The notes under the pieces are model-generated. The model did no database searches. It was not told where the DNA came from and saw only the letters and a list, made by a program, of their open reading frames with translations. From Jeotgalicoccus sp. (lineage in GTDB: Bacteria > Bacillota > Bacilli > Staphylococcales > Salinicoccaceae), in assembly GCA_003513765.1 (NCBI GenBank), contig DONT01000006.1:112333-176332 (forward strand): a stretch of 64,000 nucleotides of DNA, in the 5' to 3' direction. This document shows, piece after piece, positions 51,119 through 60,183 of the stretch. Each line of letters starts with the position of its first letter. Within the stretch, counting starts at the first letter, position 1. Made by a program: the position numbers and the translations under genes.

Positions 51119-51173
51119 CCGGGAAAGTCGTTTGCTCCGCAATGAGCAGCTGTCATTCCCGAGTAAAGACAAA
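51119..51173. repeat. Possible degenerate 41-bp repeat (array E)
   Basis: AAAGTC and AAAGAC, each next to a CCGGG/CCCGAG-like segment, are 41 bases apart in this convergent gap. The similarity is short and could be chance. It is listed because the spacing and location match the clear arrays. Confidence 0.35.
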
Positions 51174-51182
51174 TATTCCAAC

Positions 51183-51229
51183 AAAAAAAACCACTTTCCA
51201 AGTTCAAGACTTGAAAAGTGGTTTTTTTT
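51183..51229. terminator. Bidirectional terminator between the LysE and MLE-family genes
   Basis: AAAAAAACCACTTTCCAAGT / ACTTGAAAAGTGGTTTTTTTT with T-runs on both strands. Confidence 0.9.
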
Positions 51230-52368
51230 TAATTGTGCATAATCATATCGAGTTCATCGTCGGCTGTAATCGTGTCGACTTTAACTAGATACTGTTCCAT
51301 TTTACCGAAGTCTACTTCTGCGCCGATTCCGGGTTTATCGCTGACTTTAACGACACCGTTTTCTGCAACAACTTCAGGTGTAATGATGTCTTCAAACCAG
51401 TATCTTGAAGATGATGCTGTGTCGCCTGGAAGTACAAATTCGCTTAATGCTGTAATTGCCACATTGTGCAGGCGTCCAACACCGGCTTCCAGCATGCCGC
51501 CGCACCACAATGGAATGTTGTGCTTTTTAGCAAGGTCGTGAATTTTTATCGACTGAGTAATTCCGCCGACGCGTCCAACTTTAACGTTGATGATTTCACA
51601 GCTGCCGAGTTCGATTGCTGCAGCGGCTGATTCATATGAGTCGATGCTTTCGTCGAGACAGACAGGTGTTTTAATTTGTTTCTGCAGTTTCGCGTGATCG
51701 ATAATGTCGCCCGCCATTAACGGCTGCTCAATCATCATCAGATTAAATTCGTCCAGTGCCTTAAGCGTATCGATATCATCCAGAGTATACGCTGAGTTTG
51801 CATCTACCATTAATGGAATATCAGGATAAACTTCGCGGATTTTCTGAACCATTTCAACGTCGCGTCCCGGTTTGATTTTCACTTTAATACGTTTGTAGCC
51901 TTCTTCAACTTTTTCACCGATACGTTCAAGAAGCAGTTCATCTGTATCTTCCAGACCGAGTGATACACCGACATCAACTTCTTTTTTAGTACCGCCCATT
52001 GCTTCGGCTAAAGAGATGCCTTTTTTCTTAGCGTATAAATCCCAGACAGCACCTTCAATAGAAGCTTTCGCCATATTGTTGCGTTTGAATGGTTTATAAA
52101 TTTCCCAAACTTCGTCTGGATGTGAGATTTCTTTATTAATTACGAGCGGGCCGAAATACTTTTTCAATGCGATAAGCGTAGCATCCATGAACTCTTCCGA
52201 GTAGAGTGGATCTTCGCCGGATACACACTCGCCAAAACCGCTGGTGCCATCTTCATCTATAGCTTCTACGATTGTAACAAAACGCTTTTGCTGAGTGCCG
52301 AACGATGTTGTGAACGGATTTTTCATAGTCATTAAAAGCTGATGGAGCTTAATTTCTTTTATTTTCAT
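51229..52368 (-). CDS. Enolase-superfamily o-succinylbenzoate synthase / N-acylamino acid racemase
   Basis: The 379-residue enzyme shows the superfamily residues: the K-x-K pair in YKRIKVKIKPG, metal ligands in VDANSAYTLDD, IEQPL and LDESIDS, and the second catalytic lysine in IINVKVGRVGG. The N-terminal cap starts KIKEIKLHQL. Sequences of this class are either MenC (menaquinone synthesis) or N-succinyl/N-acylamino acid racemases, often both. No menaquinone gene is adjacent, while a divergent M20 N-acylamino acid hydrolase lies 154 bases away. That favours a racemase role converting D- to L-acylamino acids. Confidence 0.88.
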   Translation of the reverse strand: MKIKEIKLHQLLMTMKNPFTTSFGTQQKRFVTIVEAIDEDGTSGFGECVSGEDPLYSEEFMDATLIALKKYFGPLVINKEISHPDEVWEIYKPFKRNNMAKASIEGAVWDLYAKKKGISLAEAMGGTKKEVDVGVSLGLEDTDELLLERIGEKVEEGYKRIKVKIKPGRDVEMVQKIREVYPDIPLMVDANSAYTLDDIDTLKALDEFNLMMIEQPLMAGDIIDHAKLQKQIKTPVCLDESIDSYESAAAAIELGSCEIINVKVGRVGGITQSIKIHDLAKKHNIPLWCGGMLEAGVGRLHNVAITALSEFVLPGDTASSSRYWFEDIITPEVVAENGVVKVSDKPGIGAEVDFGKMEQYLVKVDTITADDELDMIMHN

Positions 52369-52522
52369 GTTAGAGCCTCCGTTAAATAATGTATTCCTTA
52401 TAGACTTATAAATATATTATACATAAGATATATTATATACAAATTAATTTAAATTTTCTTACAATTTATTTTGTGATATATTTAAATGATATTAAACCTT
52501 AATTAGCTGAAAGAGGGATTTC

Positions 52523-53635
52523 ATGATTAAAACTAAAATTTCTGAAATATTCAATCACGTACATACCAACGCTGAACTGAGCAACGAGGAATATAAAACG
52601 ACGGATTACATATATAACTTTTTAAAAGATGAAGGATTTGAACCTGTTAAGTTTAAAAATATAACAGGTTTGTACTGCGATGTTGGCAACTGGAGCGGAG
52701 ATTATCCGTTAATCGGCATTCGTGCGGATATCGATGCGCTGTATCAGGATGTAAATGGCAAGCTGCAGGCGAATCATTCATGTGGCCACGATTCGCACAT
52801 TGCGATGGTTATCGGTGCAATGCTGAAGATAAAAGACCACGAGTCTTTAAAAACACGCGGCGTGCGTTTTGTTTTCCAGCCTGCTGAAGAAGTGGGGACA
52901 GGGGCACTTGATGTACTGAAAGAGGGGGTAATTGAGCCGCTTGATTATATGTTTGGTATTCATTTACGCCCAATCGAAGAAGCGGGAGACGGGTATTTAT
53001 CGCCCAGTATTGAACATGGTTCTGCCGGTTCATTTGAATTTAAAATCGTAGGCAATGATGCGCACGGGGCACGTCCTCATTTAAATCACAACGCGATTGA
53101 AGTGGGTACAGATATTGTGAATATGCTGTCTAAAATTCATGTCAATCCGATGGTGCCGTCCAGTGCGAAAATGACTAAATTCATGGCCGGTTCAAAATCA
53201 CTGAACATTATTCCAGGTTCCGCAGAATGCGGTATCGATGTGCGTGCGCAGACGAACGAAGCGATGAAAGAGTTAAAATCACGTGTCCACAATATTTTAA
53301 AATATATCGAAGAATTTTATGATGTTAAAATTGAAGACCTTGAAGTATCCAGTATTGTGGCAAGTGAAAGCAACGATGAAGCGGTTGAGGTATTCCGTTC
53401 TGCGATTATCGATACTGTCGGAGAAAAATATTTACTGGATCCGCTAGTTACAAGTGGCGGAGATGATTTTCATAACTACACGGTACAGTATCCTGGATTA
53501 AAAGGTGCAATGCTTGGACTCGGCTGTGATTTAACACCGGGGCTGCATCATCCGGATATGACATTCAATCGTGACCGTATGGAAACAGGTGCGGACGTGC
53601 TGTATCAGACCATTCTAAACGTGCCTGCTGAATGA
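52523..53635 (+). CDS. M20 family N-acylamino acid amidohydrolase
   Basis: The 370-residue protein has IGIRADIDALYQ, NHSCGHDSHIAMVIGAM, FQPAEEVGTGALD, GIHLRPI and VTSGGDDFHNY, the two-metal M20D pattern. It removes acyl groups from N-acyl-L-amino acids. AGAGGG precedes ATG 52523. It is transcribed divergently from the acylamino acid racemase-type gene, so together they could turn N-acyl-D-amino acids into free L-amino acids. Confidence 0.9.
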   Translation: MIKTKISEIFNHVHTNAELSNEEYKTTDYIYNFLKDEGFEPVKFKNITGLYCDVGNWSGDYPLIGIRADIDALYQDVNGKLQANHSCGHDSHIAMVIGAMLKIKDHESLKTRGVRFVFQPAEEVGTGALDVLKEGVIEPLDYMFGIHLRPIEEAGDGYLSPSIEHGSAGSFEFKIVGNDAHGARPHLNHNAIEVGTDIVNMLSKIHVNPMVPSSAKMTKFMAGSKSLNIIPGSAECGIDVRAQTNEAMKELKSRVHNILKYIEEFYDVKIEDLEVSSIVASESNDEAVEVFRSAIIDTVGEKYLLDPLVTSGGDDFHNYTVQYPGLKGAMLGLGCDLTPGLHHPDMTFNRDRMETGADVLYQTILNVPAE

Positions 53636-53641
53636 AATTAT

Positions 53642-53667
53642 GTTTAAATTTTCCGTGACGTGGAATT
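53642..53667 (+). promoter_or_regulatory. Possible sigma-B promoter of the SDR gene
   Basis: GTTTAA matches the sigma-B -35 exactly; GGAATT follows after 14 bases and is a poor -10 match. The downstream gene resembles general-stress SDRs, which supports the call. Confidence 0.45.
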
Positions 53668-53702
53668 GTATATATATGTAATTCTGAAGGAGGATATTCA
53701 TA

Positions 53703-54587
53703 ATGACAGCACCTAAAGATCCAAGAAACAAGTTTTACACTGGAGATTATGATAAACAGAAACAGGAATATCCCGGTGTTCAAAAAGACATGGAACAGAT
53801 TCCGGATTGCGGAGAAGAAACTTATAAAGGCAACGGGCGTTTATCGGGCAGGAAAGCATTAGTTACAGGCGGAGACTCAGGTATCGGCCGTGCAGCAGCG
53901 ATTGCATACGCTAAAGAAGGCGCAGACGTTGCGATTAACTATATGGAAGAAGAACAGAAAGACGCTGAAGAAGTGAAGAAAGTTATCGAGGACGCGGGAC
54001 AGAAGGCTTATTTATTCCCGGGAGACTTGCGCGATGAAACATTCGCAAGACAGCTTATTCACGATGCTAATGAATCACTCGGCGGTCTGGATACGCTTGT
54101 ACTAAATGCTTCGATGCAGCAGGCAGTTGAAAGTTTCTCTGACTATACTGCAGAGCATCTGGAAACGACTTATAAAATTAACGTCGTTGCTCCGGTAATG
54201 CAAATGCAGGAAGCGGAAAAAGTAATGCCTGAAGGTTCAAGCATTATTATTACAACTTCAATTCAGTCATTCTCTCCGTCAGCTCATATCGCTGATTATG
54301 CAATGACGAAGGCTGCACAGACAAACTTAATTAAATCACAGGCACAGCATTTTATGGATAAAGGTATCCGTTTAAACGGTGTTGCACCAGGTCCAATCTG
54401 GACGCCGATTCAAATCTCAGGCGGCCAGCTGCAGGAAGCCCTGCCTGAATTCGGTCAGGATTCATATGTCGGCCGTGCCGGCCAGCCGGTTGAACTTGCC
54501 GGAACTTATGTACACCTTGCAAGCGATGAAGCAAGTTATACGACAGGTCAGGTATACGGTGTTACAGGCGGCCAGCCAATTAACTAA
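53703..54587 (+). CDS. Short-chain dehydrogenase with extended N-terminus (general stress type, YdaD/YhdF-like)
   Basis: The 294-residue SDR has about 45 extra N-terminal residues (FYTGDYDKQKQEYPGVQKDM) typical of the YdaD/YhdF/YghA group, followed by VTGGDSGIGRAAAIAYAKEG, LNAS, catalytic ITTSIQS and YAMTKAAQ, then GVAPGPIWTPIQ. Bacillus relatives are general-stress proteins; substrates are not well defined. AAGGAGG precedes ATG 53703. Confidence 0.9.
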   Translation: MTAPKDPRNKFYTGDYDKQKQEYPGVQKDMEQIPDCGEETYKGNGRLSGRKALVTGGDSGIGRAAAIAYAKEGADVAINYMEEEQKDAEEVKKVIEDAGQKAYLFPGDLRDETFARQLIHDANESLGGLDTLVLNASMQQAVESFSDYTAEHLETTYKINVVAPVMQMQEAEKVMPEGSSIIITTSIQSFSPSAHIADYAMTKAAQTNLIKSQAQHFMDKGIRLNGVAPGPIWTPIQISGGQLQEALPEFGQDSYVGRAGQPVELAGTYVHLASDEASYTTGQVYGVTGGQPIN

Positions 54588-54606
54588 TAAATTTAATATT
54601 GAAATA

Positions 54607-54644
54607 GAAAAGTCGAAGTCCGGATGATGGATTTCGACTTTTTT
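54607..54644 (+). terminator. Terminator of the extended SDR gene
   Basis: AAAAGTCGAAGTCC-GGATGAT-GGATTTCGACTTTTTT. Confidence 0.88.
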
Positions 54645-54660
54645 GATGATTGAAGTGTGC

Positions 54661-54745
54661 TCTTTGACTGAGTAAACAGTCTAGTGAGCCAAAGAAAGGC
54701 GCTCACTGGCACAGTAAACAGTCTGCCGTGCCAATGAGAGCAGTA
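54661..54745. repeat. Array F: two related units about 42 bp apart
   Basis: AGTAAACAGTCT occurs at 54671 and 54713. Around it, AGTGAGCC/GGCGCTCACT forms a hairpin with a 7-base loop, and GGCAC/GTGCC arms frame the second copy. This arm-loop-arm layout parallels arrays A and B although the sequence differs. The array lies between convergent genes, between their two terminators. Confidence 0.75.
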
Positions 54746-54768
54746 TCCCACCCTAGAAAACATAAAAA

Positions 54769-54797
54769 TACCCGGACTCACGAAAAGTCCGGGTACA
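54769..54797. terminator. Terminator of the 54812-55411 gene
   Basis: ACCCGGACT-CACGAAA-AGTCCGGGT, with AAAAATA on the left serving as a T-run on the minus strand. Confidence 0.8.
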
Positions 54798-54811
54798 GTA
54801 TTTAATATGAT

Positions 54812-55411
54812 TTAAATGTCTCTATTTAAATTCGGGTCGTTTGGATGTGAAGGACGTGAGCCAGTGTGACTGTCTGCACCAGTGCTGCCGTCTTCTGCAG
54901 CGGCTGCTAAATCATCTTCTCCATATTTACCGTTAAATTCTTCTTTTAATTTACGGCTGTAGAGGAAGAGTATAACAATTGCGGCAATACCCGCAGTAAC
55001 AACGTTTAAGAGTGCAAGCAGCACACCGATTACCGGCTGTTTTACATATGCTGTAAAGATTCCGATAAGTGCTACTGATTCCATCAGTAAGTACGTAATA
55101 ACAAGGTCACCGATTGATAGTCCCATTAAGTACAGAACGAGTCCTGCTATCGCAAATGCGAGTCCGATATGTTTAGGGTCAAATGAACCCTTCTTTAAAA
55201 TATTTCCGTCGTAGCCTTGTCCGCCGATGTAAAATGTTCCGAACGGAATGAAACTAAGCCATGGCAGGTGGTAGGATTTTGTCTCTGCAACTCTGAATAA
55301 GAAGTATCCCTGCAGAAGCCATTTCAGCAAACCAATCATAAATATAGCTAGCAGGATAAAAATCCCGAGGGCAGCAGCTCCGAAAAATAATGCAATGAAT
55401 TCCCAGCCCAT
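54812..55411 (-). CDS. Multi-pass membrane protein of unknown function
   Basis: The 199-residue product has five or six hydrophobic segments. It includes YHLPWLSFIPFGTFYIGGQGYDGN between helices and a hydrophilic acidic tail (GEDDLAAAAEDGSTGADSH). AAAGGATG lies before ATG 55411. I recognise no family beyond a general resemblance to small uncharacterised Firmicutes membrane proteins. The next gene on this strand is separated by its own terminator. Confidence 0.7.
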   Translation of the reverse strand: MGWEFIALFFGAAALGIFILLAIFMIGLLKWLLQGYFLFRVAETKSYHLPWLSFIPFGTFYIGGQGYDGNILKKGSFDPKHIGLAFAIAGLVLYLMGLSIGDLVITYLLMESVALIGIFTAYVKQPVIGVLLALLNVVTAGIAAIVILFLYSRKLKEEFNGKYGEDDLAAAAEDGSTGADSHTGSRPSHPNDPNLNRDI

Positions 55412-55470
55412 ATTTTCACATCCTTTATAAGTTATTTCCAGTATAGCATTATCTTACCGGAGAAAAAATA

Positions 55471-55500
55471 AATAGGGGCTGGATATCCAGCCCCTGTGTA
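55471..55500 (-). terminator. Terminator of the small TM2-like gene
   Basis: On the minus strand ACAGGGGCTGG-ATAT-CCAGCCCCT is followed by ATTTATTTTT. Confidence 0.85.
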
Positions 55501-55502
55501 AC

Positions 55503-55748
55503 TTATCGTCGTGAATTATATAATCTGCGGTTTACGCGTTCGGCGTGGCGGTAGGCGTTGATGACACCGTATAGCCACACGATCGGGAATGTGATAAAAC
55601 CGATTAAAAGATACATCAGTAAACCGTTTATAACTTGTATGATTATGAGCAGGATACCTTTAAATATCTGCCCGTTATAAATCTGCCCGAGACCGGTAAT
55701 GAAAAAACTGAGTACAGCTGCAATTCCGGCATTTTTTGCTCCTGGCAT
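55503..55748 (-). CDS. Small two-helix membrane protein (TM2-like)
   Basis: The 81-residue product has two or three hydrophobic stretches with GLGQIYNGQIFKGI between them, the glycine/tyrosine turn seen in TM2-type and related small membrane proteins. It ends in a basic tail (RHAERVNRRLYNSRR). Function unknown. It is transcribed in the same direction as the MMPL transporter gene upstream. Confidence 0.75.
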   Translation of the reverse strand: MPGAKNAGIAAVLSFFITGLGQIYNGQIFKGILLIIIQVINGLLMYLLIGFITFPIVWLYGVINAYRHAERVNRRLYNSRR

Positions 55749-55817
55749 ATGTCAGCCTCACTTTCTGTTTAAATTCGTGTAATTATTTATACCCTTGTCC
55801 GTGCGTTTTTAAACTGC

Positions 55818-58457
55818 TTATCTGTCGTCAAAGCTGTCTTCGCGCGCTTTGCCGCCCGGCATTCTGAGTGGCCACCAGTTGCCGCGTTTCAATGTAACGA
55901 TCATTGCCGGCACTAAGAGCGGCAAGACGATAAATGCGTAGAACAGGAGGGCGAATATAATGACACTCGTGACCTGAACCAGTATCGCGATACCTGACGG
56001 ATACAGTGCTGCGAATGTACCTGTTAAGATAATTACCGCTGTAATAACAACAGTTCCCATGCGGCGGATTGATGTTTCAATCGCATCGCGGATGGTCCGG
56101 TATTTCACTTCTTCTCTGAAGCGGTCGATAATAAATATCGAGTAATCAATACCAAGTGCGACAAAGATTATTAGACTGAAGAATGGGACAGCCCAGTTTA
56201 ACTGGTCGATACCGAACATCGACAGAATCCACTGCGATATTGTCATCGATGCAAAGTACGTAATGAAAATTGAACCAATCATCAGTACAGGCAGTACGAG
56301 TGATCTGAACAAGACTGTTAAGATAATGAACAGTGTCACGATAAACAGTATAACAACGTTTGTGTAATCGTCGCTTGTTACTGTATCAAGGTCTCTGTTC
56401 ATACTCGTCACACCTGAGAAGTATGCTTTTGTATCGGGACGGTCAAGTCGTGACAGTTCCCCGTAAACAGTTTCTTCAACCTCATCGAGCACATTAAGTG
56501 CTTCGTTGCTGTAGGGATCAACTGCAAGTACGACGTTCATCTTCACAGCTTCACCGTCAGCGAATGAGTACTGATCGATTGCTGCTTCAAATTCTTCGTT
56601 TTCAAGTATTGCAGCAGGTACGTTAATACCAGTAGCATCTACAGCTTCATTTTCTTCAAAGGAAGTCATTAAATCACTGACTTCTGTTAAACCGTTATTG
56701 ATATCTTCAATACCTGTTGAAATCTCACCGAGACCTGCTGCAAGTTCTGCCATTTGTCCGGCAGCTTCTTCGGTCATTGTCTGTATTTCTGTATTAGCCT
56801 GTGATACACCTTGTGCGAGCTGGTCAGCGCCTTGTGACAATTGTTCCAGCTGCTGTACTGCTCCCGCAGTATCGCCTGTTGCTGCCAGGTACTGATTTAC
56901 ACCGTCGATACCATCAGAAATCTGATTCACACCAGTTTCAAGCTCTGTTAAATCACCGGCTTGTGTCTCGAAACTTGAAAGCTGCTCGTTAATATCAGAC
57001 AGGGCAGTCGACATTTCAGTCAGGCCGTCCTGAATTTCAGTTAGTCCTGAATTTGCTTCGCCGAGCTGATAAGAGACAGTTAACTCATCCATCTTATCGC
57101 CGACCGGGCGTGTTAACGTCTGTACTTCTGTAACGCCCTCGAGCTGCGATACTGCATTAGCGACTGATTCAAGACGTGTTAAGCCATCTTCTGTAACCAG
57201 GTCTTCACCGTTAGTGAAGATAACTTCCACCGGGAAAGTTGACCCCGCGTCAAAACTGTCACTGATAACATTTACTGCGTGGACTGCAGAGTATGAATCA
57301 TCAAGTTCAGCTAGTGAATCGTAATGCACTTCATCATCGTAGAAGTAAATTAATGCGATAAGTACCGCAACGACTGAGAAAATAACACGCGTTGGATATT
57401 TAAGTGACAGCATACCAAGCGGTGTCCAGATTTTGCTTTCTCCTGAACCCGACGTCTGTTTGCTCGGCCAGAAAATATATTTTCCGAGTACAGCCATCAG
57501 TGTCGGTAATACTGTAAACAGCGACAGGAGCAATGCAAGAATACCAATTGCCACGCCGACTGCCGAACGGTAAATTTCGAAGTTTGCAAAGTAGAGTACT
57601 CCGAAAAGAATCGCGCCTGAAATACCGCTGATAAATACCGTTTTTCCGGCTGTTCTGAAAGTATTGATGACAGCCTGGTTTTTATCGTGGTGCTCGAGTT
57701 CTTCTTTAAATCTGTTTAAGAGTAATATGACGTAATCGGTTCCGATACCGAATAATATTACGATTAAGAAACTTTGTGTCTGAGGAGACACCGGAAAGTC
57801 AAACCATTCTACAAACCAGCCGACAAATGATTGTCCGAGCAGGTAGGCAATTCCGACGGCAATCAGCGGAATGAATGGTGTGACGACTGAACGGAACATT
57901 ACGAGCAGAACAATAACGATAATCGCGATTGTAAATATTTCTGTCGTACGAACGCCGTTCATCGCATCTTCTTCAAGTGTGCGCTGAATCATCTCATTGG
58001 ATGTCGATGAGATTTCTGCATCTGTGTTATTCAGACTTTCTATTTCTTCAGCGTTATTTAGAATTTCAGGTGCTTCACCAGTGTATTCCAGCGGAATCAT
58101 AATAACTCCGGAATCTTCATTGATAAAGTTTTCCTGCATATCTGCATTGAAAGTAAATGGATTAATCACGTTATCGGTATAATCCAAAGTTCCAATTTCT
58201 TCTATATAATTTTCAATGTCTTCCTGATGTTCTGCCGGTGCATCGTCAAATTCCAGCACAATCGACATCATTTCAATATCCTGATTATTTTCTTCCAGGT
58301 ATTTGCGGGCCTCTTCACTCGGCATATTATCCGGCAGCTGTACATCACCTTTTTCAGCTGCCAGCTGAGTTAGATTGGGCGAGATAATAAATGATACGAC
58401 TGCAGCGATAAGCATCAGTGCTGTAATCGGCCATTTAAATTTAAGTACGTGTTTCAT
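55818..58457 (-). CDS. MMPL/RND family transporter
   Basis: From ATG 58457 (GGAGG lies inside an upstream ATG extension) the product has 879 residues. Two six-helix MMPL halves are visible: ILFGIGTDYVILLLNRFKEEL near 230-260, and VALGIDYSIFIIDRFREEV near 770. Between them lies a large extracellular region with heptad-like segments (about 455-620: GLTEIQDGLTEMSTALSDI; GEISTGIEDINNGLTEV), as in YdgH/YhgE-type exporters. Such proteins export lipids or drugs using the proton gradient. The start overlaps the end of the MarR gene by 17 bases, so the pump is coupled to its probable regulator. Confidence 0.9.
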   Translation of the reverse strand: MKHVLKFKWPITALMLIAAVVSFIISPNLTQLAAEKGDVQLPDNMPSEEARKYLEENNQDIEMMSIVLEFDDAPAEHQEDIENYIEEIGTLDYTDNVINPFTFNADMQENFINEDSGVIMIPLEYTGEAPEILNNAEEIESLNNTDAEISSTSNEMIQRTLEEDAMNGVRTTEIFTIAIIVIVLLVMFRSVVTPFIPLIAVGIAYLLGQSFVGWFVEWFDFPVSPQTQSFLIVILFGIGTDYVILLLNRFKEELEHHDKNQAVINTFRTAGKTVFISGISGAILFGVLYFANFEIYRSAVGVAIGILALLLSLFTVLPTLMAVLGKYIFWPSKQTSGSGESKIWTPLGMLSLKYPTRVIFSVVAVLIALIYFYDDEVHYDSLAELDDSYSAVHAVNVISDSFDAGSTFPVEVIFTNGEDLVTEDGLTRLESVANAVSQLEGVTEVQTLTRPVGDKMDELTVSYQLGEANSGLTEIQDGLTEMSTALSDINEQLSSFETQAGDLTELETGVNQISDGIDGVNQYLAATGDTAGAVQQLEQLSQGADQLAQGVSQANTEIQTMTEEAAGQMAELAAGLGEISTGIEDINNGLTEVSDLMTSFEENEAVDATGINVPAAILENEEFEAAIDQYSFADGEAVKMNVVLAVDPYSNEALNVLDEVEETVYGELSRLDRPDTKAYFSGVTSMNRDLDTVTSDDYTNVVILFIVTLFIILTVLFRSLVLPVLMIGSIFITYFASMTISQWILSMFGIDQLNWAVPFFSLIIFVALGIDYSIFIIDRFREEVKYRTIRDAIETSIRRMGTVVITAVIILTGTFAALYPSGIAILVQVTSVIIFALLFYAFIVLPLLVPAMIVTLKRGNWWPLRMPGGKAREDSFDDR

Positions 58458-58911
58458 TATATAATCCTCCATCTAAATTCATAATTTCAATAATTTTCCG
58501 CACCGCTTCTCCGAGCGTCTTTGTGTCTTCCTCTGAAACATCCTTAATATGTTCACCGATAATGTTTTGTATATTGCTGATAAACTCATCGAGCAGCTCG
58601 GCAGCTGCAGGGGTCAGTGAAATAAGCTTGGAGCGTTTATCGTTTGTCAGCTTGTTTTTCTCTGTATGAATCAGTTTTTTCAAAGCGAGCTTTCTGAGTG
58701 CGTGCGCAATCGAGCTTTTATGTACATTGAGTTCAGTCGAAAGCTCTGTCGGTGTTGCTTCATTGTGAAGATACAAGTATTCAATTATAGCCATCTGTTC
58801 TTTTGAAATGTGCATTTTTCTGACTGATTCTGTTACTTCTGAGAAAATATGTGCATAGCCGTAACCGAAAACAACAGTGAGATCTTCAATTGCCTGGCGC
58901 TGTACCGTCAC
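58441..58911 (-). CDS. MarR family transcriptional regulator
   Basis: The 156-residue winged helix protein has EYLYLHNEATPTELSTELNVHKSSIAHALRKL and NKLTNDKRSKLISLTPA, the MarR recognition helix and wing. The preferred start is GTG 58911 with GGGAGG 9 bases upstream; the longer ATG at 58932 places the ribosome binding site inside the gene. It precedes and overlaps the MMPL exporter gene, so it very likely represses this operon and responds to a toxic ligand. A 20-bp inverted repeat lies just upstream. Confidence 0.92.
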   Translation of the reverse strand: MTVQRQAIEDLTVVFGYGYAHIFSEVTESVRKMHISKEQMAIIEYLYLHNEATPTELSTELNVHKSSIAHALRKLALKKLIHTEKNKLTNDKRSKLISLTPAAAELLDEFISNIQNIIGEHIKDVSEEDTKTLGEAVRKIIEIMNLDGGLYNETRT

Positions 58912-58955
58912 TTTTTTTATCCTCCCTTCCATTTTAAATTTTTAATAAGCAAAAG

Positions 58956-58975
58956 TAGTTTAACATGCTCAACTA
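58956..58975. promoter_or_regulatory. Candidate MarR operator
   Basis: TAGTTTAACATGCTCAACTA is an imperfect 20-bp palindrome (TAGTT/AACTA arms) 45 bases upstream of the MarR start, the usual size and position for autoregulation. Confidence 0.65.
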
Positions 58976-59070
58976 ATTAACGCAAAAGAAATCGTCAGTA
59001 TATTTTTTTATCAAATATGTATGTGTATAATCAGAATAGGGAGAAAATTAAAAAGGAGTGTGTCTAAAGT

Positions 59071-60063
59071 ATGTTTGAGTATATTTCGCTGTACAGAAAA
59101 AACGGTGCTGGACAGCACGGCAAAGTAATTGGATTTACGATACTGCAGTTTGTTTTATGTGTCTTCCTGCCGATGGCAATTATTTTTGGGGCAATGCTGC
59201 TGCCTTTATTATTAACGATGACGGATGTAAGTGGAGAAACAGTGAGTATAACGATGGCAATATGGATGCTTGTAATAATGATTGTCTTTATTTTACTTAT
59301 GATTTTTGTTATTTATCCGATATTCGTCGGCATTCTGCGTTACTTTGCAAGTGCTTATAAGGGGATTGATTTTACATTTGGCGAAGCCTACAAAGTCTTT
59401 AAAAACGGCAACTATTCTAAATTGATTAAAATCGCACTGCTCGTATTGGTATTATATTTTGTGTTATCAATGATAATTGGATTTATCGTAAATCTTTTAA
59501 TGACAATTGTGTTTATTCCGCTGCTGCCGCTTGGCATGATGATGGAAGATCCAAATGCAGCGATGACAGGCGGAGCAATTGCACTGATTGCTTTGGCGGT
59601 GGTTCTCATGTTTATCGTCACGATTGTCGCATATATTCCATATATCATTCTGTACATTTACTTTGCGGTCGTGTTTATGGTGTATATTGATGAACCGAAG
59701 ATTCCGACTGTGGATAAATTGAAAGTAGCATGGAATGTTGCGTTCAGCTCGGATGCGAGCATGGTTAAATTGTTCTTCAGCAATCTGCTTCTGTACATTC
59801 TGATGACTGCGGTTATGTTTCTAGCCATGATTGGGATTGTACTGGCATCTGTATTCTTAATGGATTCACCAGCAATGATTTTTGTAATTGCGATTCTCAT
59901 AACACTGATTGCCACTATTGTCAGCATTTACATTTCTTATCTGATTGTCGGTTCGATTGTGGCCTATTATTTTGTCGGCCGCGAGTCTCTGGACCGTAAA
60001 CCGGATATGAAATTTGAAGAGACAGCACCAGCATATAATAATGAAAATATTGATCTGCAGTAA
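59071..60063 (+). CDS. Multi-pass membrane protein of unknown function
   Basis: The 330-residue protein has six or seven long hydrophobic stretches, a YKGIDFTFGEAYKVFKNGNYSKLIKI cytoplasmic loop, and a hydrophilic C-terminus (ESLDRKPDMKFEETAPAYNN). The layout resembles glycerophosphoryl-diester or DUF975-type membrane proteins but I cannot assign it. AAAAAGGAGTG precedes ATG 59071. It is divergent from the MarR gene and could share its control region. Confidence 0.7.
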   Translation: MFEYISLYRKNGAGQHGKVIGFTILQFVLCVFLPMAIIFGAMLLPLLLTMTDVSGETVSITMAIWMLVIMIVFILLMIFVIYPIFVGILRYFASAYKGIDFTFGEAYKVFKNGNYSKLIKIALLVLVLYFVLSMIIGFIVNLLMTIVFIPLLPLGMMMEDPNAAMTGGAIALIALAVVLMFIVTIVAYIPYIILYIYFAVVFMVYIDEPKIPTVDKLKVAWNVAFSSDASMVKLFFSNLLLYILMTAVMFLAMIGIVLASVFLMDSPAMIFVIAILITLIATIVSIYISYLIVGSIVAYYFVGRESLDRKPDMKFEETAPAYNNENIDLQ

Positions 60064-60079
60064 GGGGTCAAAAACTAAA

Positions 60080-60108
60080 CCGCCGGCTGAATGTCCGGCG
60101 GTTTTTCT
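60080..60108 (+). terminator. Terminator of the membrane protein gene
   Basis: AACCGCCGG-CTGAATGT-CCGGCGGTT followed by TTTCT. Confidence 0.9.
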
Positions 60109-60183
60109 AATGATTTAAATATTTGCATAATTCAATTTCAGAGTTAAAATTAATTTATACATACAAGAATTGTGGGTGAGTTA

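Noticed and set aside
54593..54781. 62-residue minus-strand frame across array F
   Set aside because: It spans two terminators and the repeat, with no start signal.
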